Counted from the first letter of the stretch, positions 11,876-23,978 are shown. The stretch is 64,000 bases of DNA from Diphasiastrum complanatum (GCA_029204225.1 CM055097.1:71653952-71717951); one strand, 5' to 3'. Program-made: numbers and translations. Notes: generated from the sequence alone by a model not told the origin.

Positions 11876-14800
11876 ATGACTTCAAGGGTGTCTTTCTATT
11901 AGAAGCAAGTGAAAGATTGTCAACCTCCAATTACTCAATTTGGAAGGTTAGAATGGAATCTGTCTTATTACTACAAGATGTGATGGATATTGTACTTGGC
12001 ATTGAAGAAGAACCACAAATTCCTCAAGAAATTCCAAAGTACAAAAAGAGAGCCAGGATGGCTCTGCATTGTATTAAGATGAATGTCTCAAATGACATCT
12101 TAAGAGAAATTGGTGCTTGTACTAATGCCAAAGATGCTTGGGATACCATAAAGTCTATCTATGAGGCAAAAATATACTTCTAGACTTCTAACACTAAGAA
12201 ACCAAATTTTTTAAAATGTACAGAGAAGTGATGAATGTGCTTCATCTTATGTAATGAGAGTTAAAGACCTCCATAGAGAATTGTCATGCATAGGAGACTC
12301 CATCAACCAAAATGAACTTGTTCAAGTCATATTTAATGGGTTAAAGGAGGAATATGACAACCTTGTTCAGAGTTATGCCATTAAGGAGGAGCTACCAAGT
12401 TTGGAAGCACTCCAAAGTGTGCTCATTTCTGAAGAATCAAGAAAAGAGTATAAACTCTTGAAAATGGAGAGACTGTCTCTCAACATTAATGGTAAAGCTC
12501 TCTTTACCAAAGACAAGCACAAGACAATAAGTAAGAATCAACACCAATCCTCTTCAAGCAAGAACAATCTTATTTCCAAGGAGAAAGGAGATGAGGATGA
12601 GTCCTCTCAAGCGTCCACATCCAAGAAGAAGAAGAAAAACATCAAGTGTTTCTTTTCTGGCAAGAAGGGGCATTATGCCACCAATTGCTTCAAGAAGAAG
12701 AGTCAATTCAAGCAAGCCAACATTTCTAATGAAGAGAAGGAAGATGCTCATGCAAGTGATGGAGAGGGATCTCTTATGGTTTCGAGTTTTTCTTCATCAC
12801 CTTTCAAGAAGGATGGTTCGTGGTATATCGACAGTGGAGCTTCCTCACATATGTGTAGCTCCAAGTATTATTTTTCATCCATGTCACCTTATGAAGGAGC
12901 CAAGAAGTCCATCTACACAACAAATGATCATGAGTGTGCTATTGAAGGCATAAGGACCATTCCCTTAAAGCTTTCTCCATCAAAATTTCTTTTTCTGTCT
13001 AATGTACTTTTTGTTTCCAAGTTAACAGAAAATCTTATTAGTGTTGGGCAATTGTTTGATAGTGGACTAGATGTGAATTTCAATGTTGATACATGTACAA
13101 TCAAGAAGCATGATGAGATCCTTGCATTTGGGTCTAGATATGGTGGAATCTACAAGCTTGACCCAAAGAGTATGCTAACTCTTGTGATAGTGCTTTTGCT
13201 ACTCATATGTCTTTGGAGGAACTATGGCATAGAAGGTTGGGACATCCTAACTATAATTCTATGGTGTCCATGGTCAAAAAAACCAAAGTTATTGGCTTGC
13301 CTAATTTTATCTCCAAGAATTTCAAGCCATGTGAGGCTTGTGCCATATCTAAGTCTCATAAGAAGCCTTTTTCAAAGTCATCTATCAAGACTACACAACC
13401 ATTGGAGCTCATACACTCGGATGTGCACTTATCATCTTCAAAGAGCAAGGGTGGTGCTACTTGCTTTGTAACTTTCATTAATGATTTCACTAGATTTACT
13501 TGGGTATATCTTCTAGCTTCAAAATCTATGGTGTTTGACTGTTTTCTAAAGCTCAAAGCTCTAGTTGAAAAGCAATTTTCTCACAAAATCAACATTCTTA
13601 GAAGTGATCGAGGTGGTGAGTACACTTCCAGTTAATTTCATGATTATTGTGAGCTTCAAGGCATTAAAAGGGAGTTTTCTTGTGCATATACACCATCTCA
13701 AAATCGGGTGGCTAAAAGAAAGAATAGAACATTGTGTGAATGTGCCAAAACCATCAGAATTGAGGCATCTTTGCCCAAAGACTTTTGGGGTGAGGCTATC
13801 AATTTTTCAAACTATCTTTGCAATAGACTCCCTCATGTTGCACTTGGAGGAAAGTCACCATATGAAGCACTCTATTTGAAGAAACCTAAGGTTGAACACC
13901 TTAGAGTATTTGGATGCATATGCTTTGTCCATATTCCCTTGGAAACGAGAAAGAAGGATGATCCTTGTGCAAGCAAAGGTGTAATGGTTGGATATTCATC
14001 CAACAAGAAAGCCTATCAAATCTACATGCTCTCTACCTCTAAAGTAATTGATAGTAGAGATGTAGTTTTTCATGAAGAAAAAAAGTCCAATATTGGAGGG
14101 GCCGAGATCAAGCAACCTCAAAATCTATCACCTATTGTTATTGAAGACAATCAACATATGGAGGAGTCAAGATTTGAAGATGGAAGTCCTCGGATTTTCA
14201 CTCCTAGAAGATCCATAAGGAAGAGATCTGAGCCCAAGAGGCTCACTTATGATAACAGAGGAAAACAAGTGGATCTTGATTCCACTTATGCTTATTTTGT
14301 TTCTCATGAGGAGCCCAAAGATGTTCAAGAAGCCCTCAATACCAAGGAGTGGTATGAGGCCATGAAGATTGAATATGATGCCTTGATGACCAACCACACA
14401 TGGGAGCTAGTGGATCCACCACCTTACATGCATATCATTGGATGCAAGTGGGTGTTCAAGATTAAGTACAATCATGATGGTTCCATCAACAAGTACAAGG
14501 CAAGATTATGTGCTAAAGGCTTTGCACAAATATATGGCCTTGACTATGAAGAAACCTTTGCTCCTGTAGCAAAGATGGTGACAAATAGAATCATAATCTC
14601 TTTTGCCTTATTTTTTAAGTGAAAACTGTTTCAACTTGATGTCTGAAATGCTTTTTTGAATGGCTATCTTGAGGAGGAGATATACATGGAACAACCTCAA
14701 GGATTTATCAAGGATAAATCTAAGGTGTGTTTGCTATTTAGAAGTCTTTATGGTTTAAAGCAAGCACCTAGATCATGGTATTCAAGACTCAACAACTTTC

Positions 14801-15748
14801 TACTTTCATTAGGATTTGTGCTTAGTGACTATGATCCTTCTATGTACTTAAAATTTTGATGGTAGTAATATTGTCATTCTCCTAATCTATGTAGATGACA
14901 TTATTCTTAGTGGAAGTTGTTTGATGCTAGTTCAAGAAATCAAAGATGCATTAGGAAAAGAATTTAAAATGCAAGATCTAGGAGAGATCCATTACATTTT
15001 GGGCCTTGAGATTGATTTTCATGAAGAGTATGCTTTTATTTGTCAATCTAGATATGTCTTTTCTATGTTGAGAAAATTCAATATGCAAAGTTGTAAAGGC
15101 ATAGATACTCCCATGGAGAAACATGTAAAAGATCCTATTAAAGGTGATGAAAGATCCTTCGAGGACATCACACTTTGTAGGAGTCTTATAGGCTCTTTAA
15201 TTTGGCTTACGATCACTAGACCCGATTTGAGCTATTGTGTGCACAAATTGAGTCAATTTATGCAAGATCCCAAGATTCAACATTGATGGCCAAGAGAGCT
15301 CTAAGATATGTATCTTCTACTCAAGATTATGGTTTATTATACAAGAATGAAGATCTAACCATTGTTGGCTATTCATATTTCGATTTTTCAAGTGATAAAA
15401 TGGATCGGAAGTCCATTAATGCGTATATTATCTTTCTTGGAGGCAATCTTGTGTCTTGGCTTTCAAAGAAGCAAGATACCATATCTCTATCATCTTGTGA
15501 GGCCGAGTATAAAGCACTCACTAAAAAGCTCTTGCAAACAATCCTATTTTTCATGCAAGAAGCAAGCATATAGAAGTGGCACACCATTTTGTAAGGGAAA
15601 AGCTCATTGGAGGTGAAATCAACTTAGAACATGTCGAACATCTTCGTGTATTGCTGATCTTCTCACAAAGCCACTTTGCAAAAGTGCCTTCTCAAAGCAT
15701 AGGTCTAATTTTGGTCTTATCTCAAGATCAATGCTTGAATCACATTAG
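11876..15748 (+). pseudogene. Gag-pol of copia element A, disrupted
   Basis: Gag begins at ATG 11876 and shifts frame within about 15 bases; the NYSIWKVRMES gag motif follows at 11923. A stop at about 12181 and a frameshift separate it from the main gag piece (12254 on). The zinc knuckle at about 12648 reads CFFSGKKGHYATNC, with Ser in place of the second Cys. Protease has WYIDSGASSHM near 12820. Integrase follows in another frame from 13207: HRRLGH, CEACAISKSHKK, IHSDVH, LRSDRGGEY, then a TAA near 13635. Reverse transcriptase runs 14340-15280, with TGA stops at 14620 and 14645, a frameshift at 14858 and IYVDDIILSG at about 14885. RNase H has lost about 40 residues between EAEYKAL and PIFHARSKHIE (near 15530). 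The final TAG is at 15746. It is a close relative of the pol fragment at 62433-64000. Confidence 0.92.
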
Positions 15749-15766
15749 ATACATTTTTAGGAGGAG

Positions 15767-16209
15767 TGTCAAAATATTGAAAAATCTATCTAATGTTGTG
15801 AGTATGGGTCCTAAAAATGCCAAAGATGAATTGAGCTCTTTTGGCTTAGTATAGACCCATTTTAGAATAAAATATTCAAGGTAGGTAGAAGTAGAAACTC
15901 GAGCTACCATAGGAATTGCCATTTGTACTTTACATGCCACATTTAATGCATGAAAAGGCTATGTGGCACAATTAGACATAGTGAGGTGGTTTGGATAAGT
16001 CTAGATAGCTTGAGAGGTGGATCCACAACTCCAATTTAACTCAAAGTAGGAGAAGAGTCCATGGATCTATATATATGTGATGTACTCTCATTGAGAAAAT
16101 GATGAAATTTGTGTATAATGCAAATTTGGAGACAAGCTCTTTGTGCCATTATTATACTTAGGAGATCAAAAATACATGTGTAGGGCGTCCCACATGTGTG
16201 AATTCAGCA
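15767..16209 (+). repeat. 3' LTR of copia element A (443 bp)
   Basis: Begins TGTCAAAATATTGAAAAATC after the tract TTTTTAGGAGGAG and ends GAATTCAGCA. Compared with the 5' LTR it lacks 168 bases after CTCTTTGTGCC and carries scattered substitutions, so the element is not recent. Confidence 0.9.
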
Positions 16210-16605
16210 TTAAGTTAGTCCCATAGTGTCTTTTTGTAAGTGACCACCACTCCAAGTATATATAGGAGTGGAGGAGTCCATTTTTTAGAAGAACCTCATT
16301 AGCAATACAGACCTATCTTTCTCTCTGAGTGTTCCCCCTTGTGTGGTTTCATGTACTGTGTTACTTCACATTGTATTGTATATTATTCATCTAGCAACAG
16401 GTTAAGTTAATCTAGGCCCTCCATTCTCTAGTAGGATAAGCCTTAGAGGAGGAGATTTAGATTATGGTTTTATCATTTAGGTTAAGCCGTCATTTGTAGT
16501 TGCTAAGGAGAGAAAAGAGAAAAGAGTGGATCTTATCCATCAGAATACTTACCACCATGCTCACGACTGTCTTCTTGCATCTATATCCATGCTAGCTGGA
16601 AATAG
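16210..16605 (+). mobile_element. Right part of the LTR-like block copy 2
   Basis: Resumes after the duplicated TTAAG with TTAGTCCCATAG, then TATATATAGGAGTGGAGG, GTGTTCCCCCTTGTGTG and an end at ATGCTAGCTGG. These run parallel to 8395-8848. Together with 10437-10514 it is the pre-insertion site of element A. Confidence 0.65.
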
Positions 16606-17329
16606 CCTTAGCGCAAGGTGAATTTTTTTTTCCTTTCTATCTTCCCAGCTGCCATAATCCGACTTTCAGAGGTGGTTAGCACTCCTTCTTCATGGTACAT
16701 CTTGAATAACCAACCATCTCCTTCCAAACACTCGACTTTCGTTTTCAGCAGCACCAATGGCCATAGCCAAAGTTTCATTTTTTAGGAATCGATTATTGTA
16801 GCCTTTTCACAAGTGTTCTCATGGTTGCATCCACCCTTAGTCCTGTGGGATTAAGCAGTATTTTTAAACATTTTTTCAGACCTGTTCGACGTTGTTTTTG
16901 GCTATTTCTCCGACTTCAGCGGTTTTTTAAGACTTTTATACTGTTTTCTAGATTTTAGCGGTGTTTTCCATCTGTAATTCAGTTGTTTCTAGCCATTTTT
17001 CAGTCATTTTCAGTGGCCTTCTGGCTGATTTTCACTACACGTTTTTCATTAGTGTTCACAGCCATTTACAGTTCTTTTGTCACCTTCCGAGTCATGTGCA
17101 AGTACGCTAGCTCCCACGTGCGAGTCATTTTTCTATGTGAGTCATTCCCACGGGCCCTAGCTCCATGGGTATAGGTTTGTGCAAGTCTTATTCTCGTCAG
17201 TGAGTCATCTTCTGTGCGAGTGAGATATAGCCTCAGTGAAGTCGACGAATTCTAGGACAAAGATTTGGGTGAGAAATAAGGGATTTTGATAGTATATCCG
17301 TCTATTTTCTCATAATCTGACCGTGGTCA
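16606..17329. other. No gene seen
   Basis: Short T-rich phrases recur (TTTTCAG, GTTTTTAAGAC and relatives) and GCGAGT/GTGAGTCAT recurs between 17100 and 17230. It may be the leader of the LTR family represented by the preceding block, but nothing is decisive. Confidence 0.35.
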
Positions 17330-18400
17330 GAATTCATGGAGGTGATAAAATAAAAGATCAGGGTCCGTTAGGGCTGCAGACAGACTGGCAAATTCTGATA
17401 TACCTGTTTGGTTTAGAAAAAAGTCACTTGGGTCACTTCTTTTGAAGAAAATGCCCAAGTTGGCTCTTTTGTTGCTTCCCCCCGGCTTGATAAGTTGCTC
17501 CGCAACTCGTGTAGGACCTGGAGAGACGACTCGTGCTGTTTGTTGGTAGATAGAGATAGGCAAACAAGCAAACATACAACACGGAAGCAAGAAAACAAAA
17601 AGGAGAAGAAGCTGGGTAAAAAAAATACTTAAAAAGCGGCAATGGCACCAATGTTGGAAGTATTTCTAGTGTGTGCAGTGGCTAGATATACTTACGGGTG
17701 TAGTATAGGAATGTAGAGATTCATCCACTTTTTAAGTTTCTACAACAAGCTTCAACGGAAATACGGAAAGAATCAACAGGAATGAGAGCACTAAGGCTTA
17801 CCCAACTAGTGCCTGAAACGGAAATAAAGCCAATTAGTAACAACAATAAAATCCTTGCTAAGGCAGGCCCAATTAGCAAGATTACTAAATCCTACTTAAC
17901 ACCCAAAGGGAAATAATAAGAATTGCGGCTAAATTAAGCAATAAACAAATCAAACCATGCCACAATTAAAGGCCAATGAAAAGAGGCAAGAGGAGGCCCG
18001 AGCACCTTCCCTCAAGCTATGCACCTTCCAATGAGAACACAATAAAATGCAAGATAATCACAATAGTAATTTTGCCTAATCACAAAGTGTTGTTTACAAT
18101 GCAAATACCTCTCCTTTTATGGCAAGGAGGGTCTTCCATAAGTGTCTACTAACTTATGAGACTAATCTGTTTCTAGCCTTTCTAGAAATTCTAACTTAGG
18201 ATTTAGGACTTCAAAGTTTCTTAACTTAGGAAAACTTAAGATAAAATATTTCTAATCTTAAGTTTCCTAAGTCTAAGTTCTAAATCTAAGTTTAAGCTAT
18301 TTTATTATTATTTAAGCTTCTACTCATGGGCTTACAAAACACATGCCATGGTTGAAGTTTATTGACAGATACTCATACGTGGACTTACAAAACACATGCC
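17330..18400 (-). mobile_element. Gypsy-type LTR end, primer site and leader
   Basis: On the minus strand an LTR end (ACTTCCAACA, plus-strand 17652) is followed by TTGGTGCCATTGCCGC at 17637-17651. This resembles the TTGGCGCCGTTGCC primer sites of Athila/Tat-like gypsy elements. Upstream on that strand, CCATAAAAGGAGAGG near 18115 is a plausible LTR TATA region. 17330-17636 would be leader. No gag or pol belonging to it remains and the LTR start was not found. Confidence 0.45.
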
Positions 18401-18723
18401 ACGGAGTTTGATTTCTTTTTCTTTCTTTTTTCTCTGTGTTAGCAGAGTTGCTAACAAGGAACAATGAGCTGGCACGACCTTGCCGTAGCGTTATAATTGG
18501 CATATGCCATGTGTACCAGGTACGGGCTTTGATACCCCGTCAAGATAGGGATCTGGAACTCAATGGCCTTGAAGAATGACTCTGCCTGCTAGTACCAGGT
18601 CTACATCTCTGTAAGATCTAACATAGCTGATGTCGAGCTTATTTGTCTCGGGGTCTTCAGAACTGGAACTGGGATTGGATGTCATGGTGAAAAAAATGGA
18701 AAAAATAGGGGTCTGGAAATACT
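18401..18723. other. Unassigned sequence with a second primer-site-like motif
   Basis: The minus strand has GGTATCAAAGCC near 18530, one base off the copia primer site. It also has an ATG at 18682 opening about 42 codons (MTSNPSSSSEDPETN...) before a stop. Neither could be linked to a recognised element. Confidence 0.25.
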
Positions 18724-19020
18724 GTGTCGGTTGAGATTTCAGACAAGGTTAAGAGGTGTCGGTTGAGATTTGATGGAGTGGCTTCGGTTGAGATTTGAGA
18801 GATGGCGTCAGTCGAGATGGGATGGATTGGCTCCGGTTGAGATGTGAGAGATGGCGTCGGTCGAGATGGGATGGACTGGCTCCGGTCGAGATTTGAGAGA
18901 GAGGCCTCGGTTGAGATGGGATGGACTGGTTCCGATTGAGATTTGAGAAAGGGACGTCGGTTGAGATGAGATAGGGCTCCGGTTGAGATGTGATACAAGG
19001 CTTCGGTCGAGATGGACAGG
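18724..19020 (-). repeat. ~28/60-bp coding-like minisatellite
   Basis: A GAGAT-centred unit, CGGTTGAGATTTGAGAGATG alternating with CGGTCGAGATGGGATGGACT, repeats about ten times in paired higher-order units near 60 bases. On the minus strand three frames stay open across it and into 19400, giving Ser/Pro/Gln-rich repeats (SQPEPIHPISTD). Openness in all frames points to a stop-poor repeat, not a proven protein. Confidence 0.8.
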
Positions 19021-19408
19021 TGAAAGTGGCTGTGTAGAAGGGATTGGAAGATGTGTGTGGAGCAAGGTACGGTGCGGGAAAAGAGGGTATGGAGGTTGGG
19101 AAAATAAGGATGGAAGGTAAAGTGTTGTAAAGTGGATGTGTGTTTGCAAGGAGGAATTCAAAGTATGTCGTGGAATAAAGGATTGGGACGGAATGTAGTT
19201 GGGTAAGAAGATGGGAGGAAGAAGTTCGGAAAACGAAAAAGGTAAGGATGTTGGGCAAGGATGGAGATGTGTGGAAATGGATGTATGGAGGTGGGAAATG
19301 AACGAGATGTAAACAATAGATTTTGTGATGTTGATGATAATTTGCAATAGTGTAACGAGAGTGTGATGAATGCTTGCGTGACACTCCCCTCAACATGCAA
19401 AAAATTGC

Positions 19409-19830
19409 AAAATGTGGTGTCCATCTTTATTTAAGGACACGTTTGTCGTCATTAAAACGTGTGATGTCTATCAACGAGCCAAGAAAAATACCAAAGCAGA
19501 CTTCACACCACTGACTCCCATTATAGAAGACGAAGCCTTCCATAAGTGGAAAAATGATTTTGTTGGACCAATCAGTCCAGCAGCGAAACATACCCAAGCT
19601 CGTTACATTCTCATAGCCACAGATTACGCCACTAAGTGTGTTGAGGCTCGAGCACCGAAGGATGCCAACGCAAAAACTGTCGCACGTTTTCTTTACGAAA
19701 ATATTATTACACGTTTTGGCTGCCCTATACAGCTAGTTAGTGATCGCATCACACATTTTTTAAATGTTGTCCTTGATAATTTACTACGCCATTACCTTGT
19801 CATTCACATTGATAAGCTAGATTTGGAAAC
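19409..19830 (+). pseudogene. Ty3/gypsy integrase fragment
   Basis: Begins abruptly with a piece of the integrase zinc finger (CDVYQRAKK) and continues through the catalytic core: DFVGPISP, ILIATDYATKCVEA with a metal-binding Asp, FLYENIITRFGCP, and LVSDRITHFLN with the second Asp. The usual DRGTHF has Ile for Gly. Sequence departs from the family shortly after HYLVIHIDK, before the third catalytic residue (Glu). It is a truncated relic with neighbouring domains absent. Confidence 0.85.
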
Positions 19831-19959
19831 AAGTCCATGTAGAACAACTGATCAAGCAGATCTTGATTCTACTAACAAAGTGCGTAGTTTACTTGACAAA
19901 GGATGATAAAGAAACGAACGCGAACTCAAAACATTTCTATTCGTGACCAACTCAAAAGA

Positions 19960-20340
19960 TTCGCAAAATTTGTCTTGCAGTTAACTCAGATTCACAAAAT
20001 AGTTTTTTGTAGAAGCTCGTGGATTTCTTGTTGAAGCTCAAAAGATTCGCGAATAGAATCTTGTCGCGAAATATTTTGTTTCTTGTTCAAGCCTTAGATG
20101 TTGCAAAATTGTCGTGAACAATTCGCGAAATCTTTTGGACTGTTCTTCAAGCTTACGTCACAAAACTATCTTGAACAGTTCGTGAAATATTCTAGATTTC
20201 TTCTTCAAGCTCAAGAATTGTCATCTGTCGCAAACAATTCGCGAAAGACAAAAATGTTGCGAAGAGACAAGTGTCGTGAACAATCTGCAAAACACGAAGC
20301 TGAGATGAAGAGATGGATTGTCACGAATAATTCGCGAACA
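19960..20340 (+). repeat. Array of TTCGCGAA-centred dyads
   Basis: The palindrome TTCGCGAA occurs exactly at 20047, 20122, 20238 and 20331, with near matches between. Around it a longer dyad recurs: GTCGTGAACAATTCGCGAAA at 20112, CTTGAACAGTTCGTGAAA near 20171, TCGCAAACAATTCGCGAAAG near 20228, GTCGTGAACAATCTGCAAAA at 20274, TCACGAATAATTCGCGAAC near 20321. Spacing is 45-60 bases. The arms TCGTGAA/TTCGCGA pair around CAA. It may be the terminal non-coding part of the gypsy element whose integrase precedes it. Confidence 0.7.
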
Positions 20341-20344
20341 TAAT

Positions 20345-22200
20345 TTATTTGAGCTTGGAAACAGAGCATTTATTTAAATATCAACCGTCGTAAGCGGTTA
20401 GATATCTATTGTTGCCGACCATGCACACATCTCGTGCGCACCATGATGTCCATGCCACTGCAACAATATGCCTCTAGTAGATCATAGAGGCTAGTCTCTC
20501 TTACCAATGCAAGATATGGTTCCACTAAAGTAGGTCCATTCACCATCCATCCATCTATAATAGATCTTCAGCAACCATAATGCCTCCACGATGCATCGAC
20601 ACCATCATTTATTTATCCTAGAATTGGCTTCCAAGGTATCTTACCTTTTTCATTGATGTAGGTAACATGTCTGATTCTCCTCTTGGCTCAAAAAATATTG
20701 GCATCTCACATTCAAGCTCTAGTTGATGTCCACACAGATCATTCATGACCTGCATCCCAAGCATTGGACTATGCCATGCTAGCAACCATAAGAAAAACTT
20801 TGCCGCCTACCTGAAGACGTGTTTCCCACAAAGTACATGCCACCCGTAGCTTTGCAAAGACATCTAGCCTCATCAAATTGCTTATAGTAGCCAAATCTTA
20901 CTGATTAATGAGCCACACAATCAGACTCATGAGAAGTAACTTCCAATACCGATCTTATCTAGCTATCCCACATGTGCTTCTACCTGTATTCTCCCCATCC
21001 ATGTCCAAATGAAATATTGAAACAATCACCACATGTTTCCTTCTGAGAATACCCAACAAATACTCACTTCAATATCACCTCCAAATCTCTCACCAATGGT
21101 GTGCATCGATATATCGTCTAGCTCACATGCAAATGCCTTGCCATCCCTTTGTCTCCATTTGGTGATGCTGGCTGCATCTGCCTCTGGTTTGACCTCAGTG
21201 CCATCAATGATGTCTCACAGTTATTTGGCAAGTAGAACTATTGTCATCTTGAACTTCCAGAGATGTTAGTTCTTTCCATCGAGTTTGTCAATAAGAGATG
21301 AACTAGAAGACGAATTCATTCTGGTGTAGAGATCGTTGGTAGAAACAACGATATATGAATATTGTTAGCTATGCACTTGCTAAAATGATGATGTCTTGCT
21401 AAAATGATGATGTCGTTGTAGAAACAATGATATCTGAAAATTTTGTTAGCTATGCACTTGCTAAAATGATGATGTCTTGACAAAAGTCTGAGCGAGCATG
21501 GGTGTAGGATTGGAAGCGCCATAGTTATCAGCAGTAATAATCAAGATGAACAATTCAAATAAGCACAAATGAACAATATAGTATTGAGACTAAAATTGCA
21601 CCCTGATTAATATCAACAATGAGTACAATGGCTTGAAGTGATAATCTCAGCTTGTCGTTAAGCGTGATAACGCTAGCCCAAGGTAGCTCCAATTGCTTCT
21701 GTGAATGGTTCCAAACCACTCCTTGAGAATACACTGAGATGTGAACTCCAAAGCCACCATCAAGTCTCTCACATGATTGTGCATGCCAATATCCCTCCAA
21801 GTGAACATGTGAGATCTTCCATGGCCCAAACCAAACGATTTACACTTTGTCATTGCTGGAATCTGCATCTCTGATGCAATACTAATATGGCAAATTGACT
21901 TGACTTATCCAAACTGGCAGTTGAAGTGTATCACTTGATGACAAACCTGATACACTGCTCCACAACTACAATGGCTTGATCAAAATTGACTTATCGACTG
22001 CAAAACCGCAAAACCATCACACTCACCACTCGCCAAGAGCATCCAGAGTGTGATTATTGACCCGTTCTTCATCCTATGCGTGTCCCACACATAGGTCATC
22101 CAATGCAAGTCCGTTATCTTGCCCAATGGCTTTGAACTGGCACCACCTCGCACTTCCATCACTTGTGACCACCAATATGTGTGTACCTCCAAGCTAGCCC
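20345..22200 (-). pseudogene. Unrecognised decayed coding-like region
   Basis: Minus-strand translation gives protein-like blocks in shifting frames: VHTYWWSQVMEVRGG (near 22190), SFGLGHGRSHMFTWRDIGMH (near 21840), LDGGFGVHISVYSQGVVWNH (near 21770), GERFGGDIE (near 21090) and, in fragments, KVFLWLLAWHSPMLGMQVMND (near 20790). No known family was recognised. The GERFGGDIE block recurs at 24427-24640 in the same orientation with an intact longer reading. Possible sources are a captured host gene or an unfamiliar transposon ORF. Confidence 0.35.
21330..21485. repeat. Two-copy ~80-bp tandem repeat
   Basis: GTAGAAACAACGATATATGA then TTGTTAGCTATGCACTTGCT and AAAATGATGATGTCTTG occurs at about 21337 and again at about 21418, with an extra GCTAAAATGATGATGTC between. 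Confidence 0.75.
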
Positions 22201-23757
22201 ATATTTTCCTCCGAACGAGAAATTTTCAAGCTACAGATGCGTGTGCCAATGCAGCTATCACCTGACTCGACAATGCCACAGCCGATCATACTTGTGAAAG
22301 TGTTCCCCCAAAATGCCACTTGACATTGGTTGGTTTGAACCCCAAAAGTTGAACCTAATCACAAGAATTTTTCACTTGTAATTGGCATACCATGCCTACC
22401 TCTCACCTGTGATTGCTTGCCCTCTCAAAATTGTCGCCAATGATGAGTAGTCATGCCGCCAAACTGCACTTCCGTCGTCAAAACTAGCTTTCTCCACACG
22501 ATTCCGCTACCATTTGCTCCCATACTGCATTTATCACTTCTAAACACCCTCTTACCCTATCGGGAGTAAGTAATAATGATTCTGGAGCGATAATGCCTCA
22601 TTGTACCGCCCTGTAGCAGGTTTCACTAGCCAAAAATTGTTCCAAATTTGGTCTTACGGTACCCAAATGGCGAATGTAGCCCATTACTGGGTCACCCACA
22701 CTCCGCTCGATAGAATGGTGACAAAAACACCTCAAAACGTCTTTCTACCTACTCTGTGATGTCGCTCTGTCCGCTGGCTTTGAGCAGCCAGTTTCAAGAG
22801 TCATTTTGGCCCAAGGATGGCCAAAAAAGGTGCCCTCTAGCTATAGTTAGCCCCAAAACCATTTTGCTTGCAAAAATGAACTAAATCTTCATTTTGAAGA
22901 TGTTTAATGAAGAAAAAGGGTTCCATGGCCTTCGGGTTCAATCTAAACTTTCACAATGAAAATTTTTAAAGAAAAGAACGGCCAATTTGCCTTTCAAATG
23001 ACTTCAGGCCCTTTCAAAGCCCATCTAATGGTGGTTTTCAATCGAGTGGCCCACATTGATCTCCATTTGCTCGATCTTGGCAGTAGATCACATGTCGTCG
23101 TGATTTGACAACTCTGTGCCCATCTACGCACTGAATCACCTTCCACGAGCCACTATCGCCCTGAAGACACTATGGGCTTTTCCTGGTTGGGCACACGCGA
23201 CTTGCGCGACCCTCCTCCACGATTCTCTTCTTCCTTGCTTCTGAACCATTCTACGGCCGCCCATGGCCCTCTGGCAATTACTTCTTACTGGTAGGGCGCC
23301 CCTTTGTATGAATTTACAGCACCATTAATGGTTTCCTACAGCCCAAGATCCATGTTTTTCTGCTTGTAAACCCTTGCAGTCATTTCCATAGCTTCTGAGA
23401 AGAAGATTAATTGCGCTTTTAATGCTTCATGGCTATCCCTAGTACTTCACCGGTAGCTTGGCCCCTACAGTAAGATGCTGGGTAGCAATTTACAGTGTCC
23501 AATTCTGTCAAGTACACAGAAAGGTCCGTGACTTTCCGTTTTTCGTCAACTAGGCCACTTTTTGGCAATTCACAGAACTACTCCTTCCTCCTCCCACTGT
23601 AAATGGATTTCAAAATCCTCTCAGCCCTGAGATGCTACTACCCTACTCCACCTTTCGATTCCCTTCACTCAGTAATTGACGGATTACTGAAGAAGTTCTG
23701 GCCAATTTTCCGTCACAGCCGTTTTTCGAAGCAACTCACTGTTTTGAGCAATTTTTT
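22201..23757. other. No gene recognised; possible internal part of an LTR element
   Basis: No motif of gag, pol or a host gene was identified on either strand. Given the primer site at 23964 it may be internal sequence of a non-autonomous or decayed minus-strand element. Confidence 0.3.
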
Positions 23758-23978
23758 TCAGAATTCTTCCAAGAATTCTCTTACGACAATCGTCTTGATC
23801 TTCCCCGAAGCTCCGATCGAAGGAACTTTGCTGTCTCCAGCAATCTGGACTACCGATACCCCGTATGGAGTCCTCTCTCCTGAGACGCTCTGAGTGCTAT
23901 TTTCTTGGTGAAAGACGCTATCCCATAGCTCCACCGGATCGTGCATACTTGCATCACCCTGACGCTCTGATACCAAGT
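23758..23978 (-). mobile_element. Copia-type primer site and short gag-position ORF
   Basis: The minus strand reads TTGGTATCAGAGCGTC across 23961-23976, matching the initiator-Met primer site of copia elements except for its last bases. The reading frame continues from it for about 70 codons (including DPVELWDSVFHQ and ERTPYGVSVV) to a stop near 23758. The LTR would lie at higher coordinates. The ORF product was not recognised. Confidence 0.5.

Larger units (their letters stand above)
10515..16209 (+). mobile_element. Ty1/copia retrotransposon A, complete but decayed
   Basis: A 5.7-kb element bounded by LTRs that begin TGTCAAAATA and end ATTCAGCA, with the direct repeat TTAAG at both sides (10510-10514, 16210-16214). 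A TGTATCAGAGCC primer site directly follows the 5' LTR, and a GGAGGAG purine tract precedes the 3' LTR. Domain order is gag, protease, integrase, reverse transcriptase, RNase H, as in Ty1/copia. The coding region has stops, frameshifts and an RNase H deletion, so it cannot move on its own. The insertion target is a second copy of the 8291 LTR-like block. Confidence 0.93.

Noticed and set aside
18749-19396. 215-codon minus-strand ORF
   Set aside because: Overlaps two other open frames on the same strand through a GAGAT minisatellite; openness reflects lack of stops in the unit, with no recognised domain.
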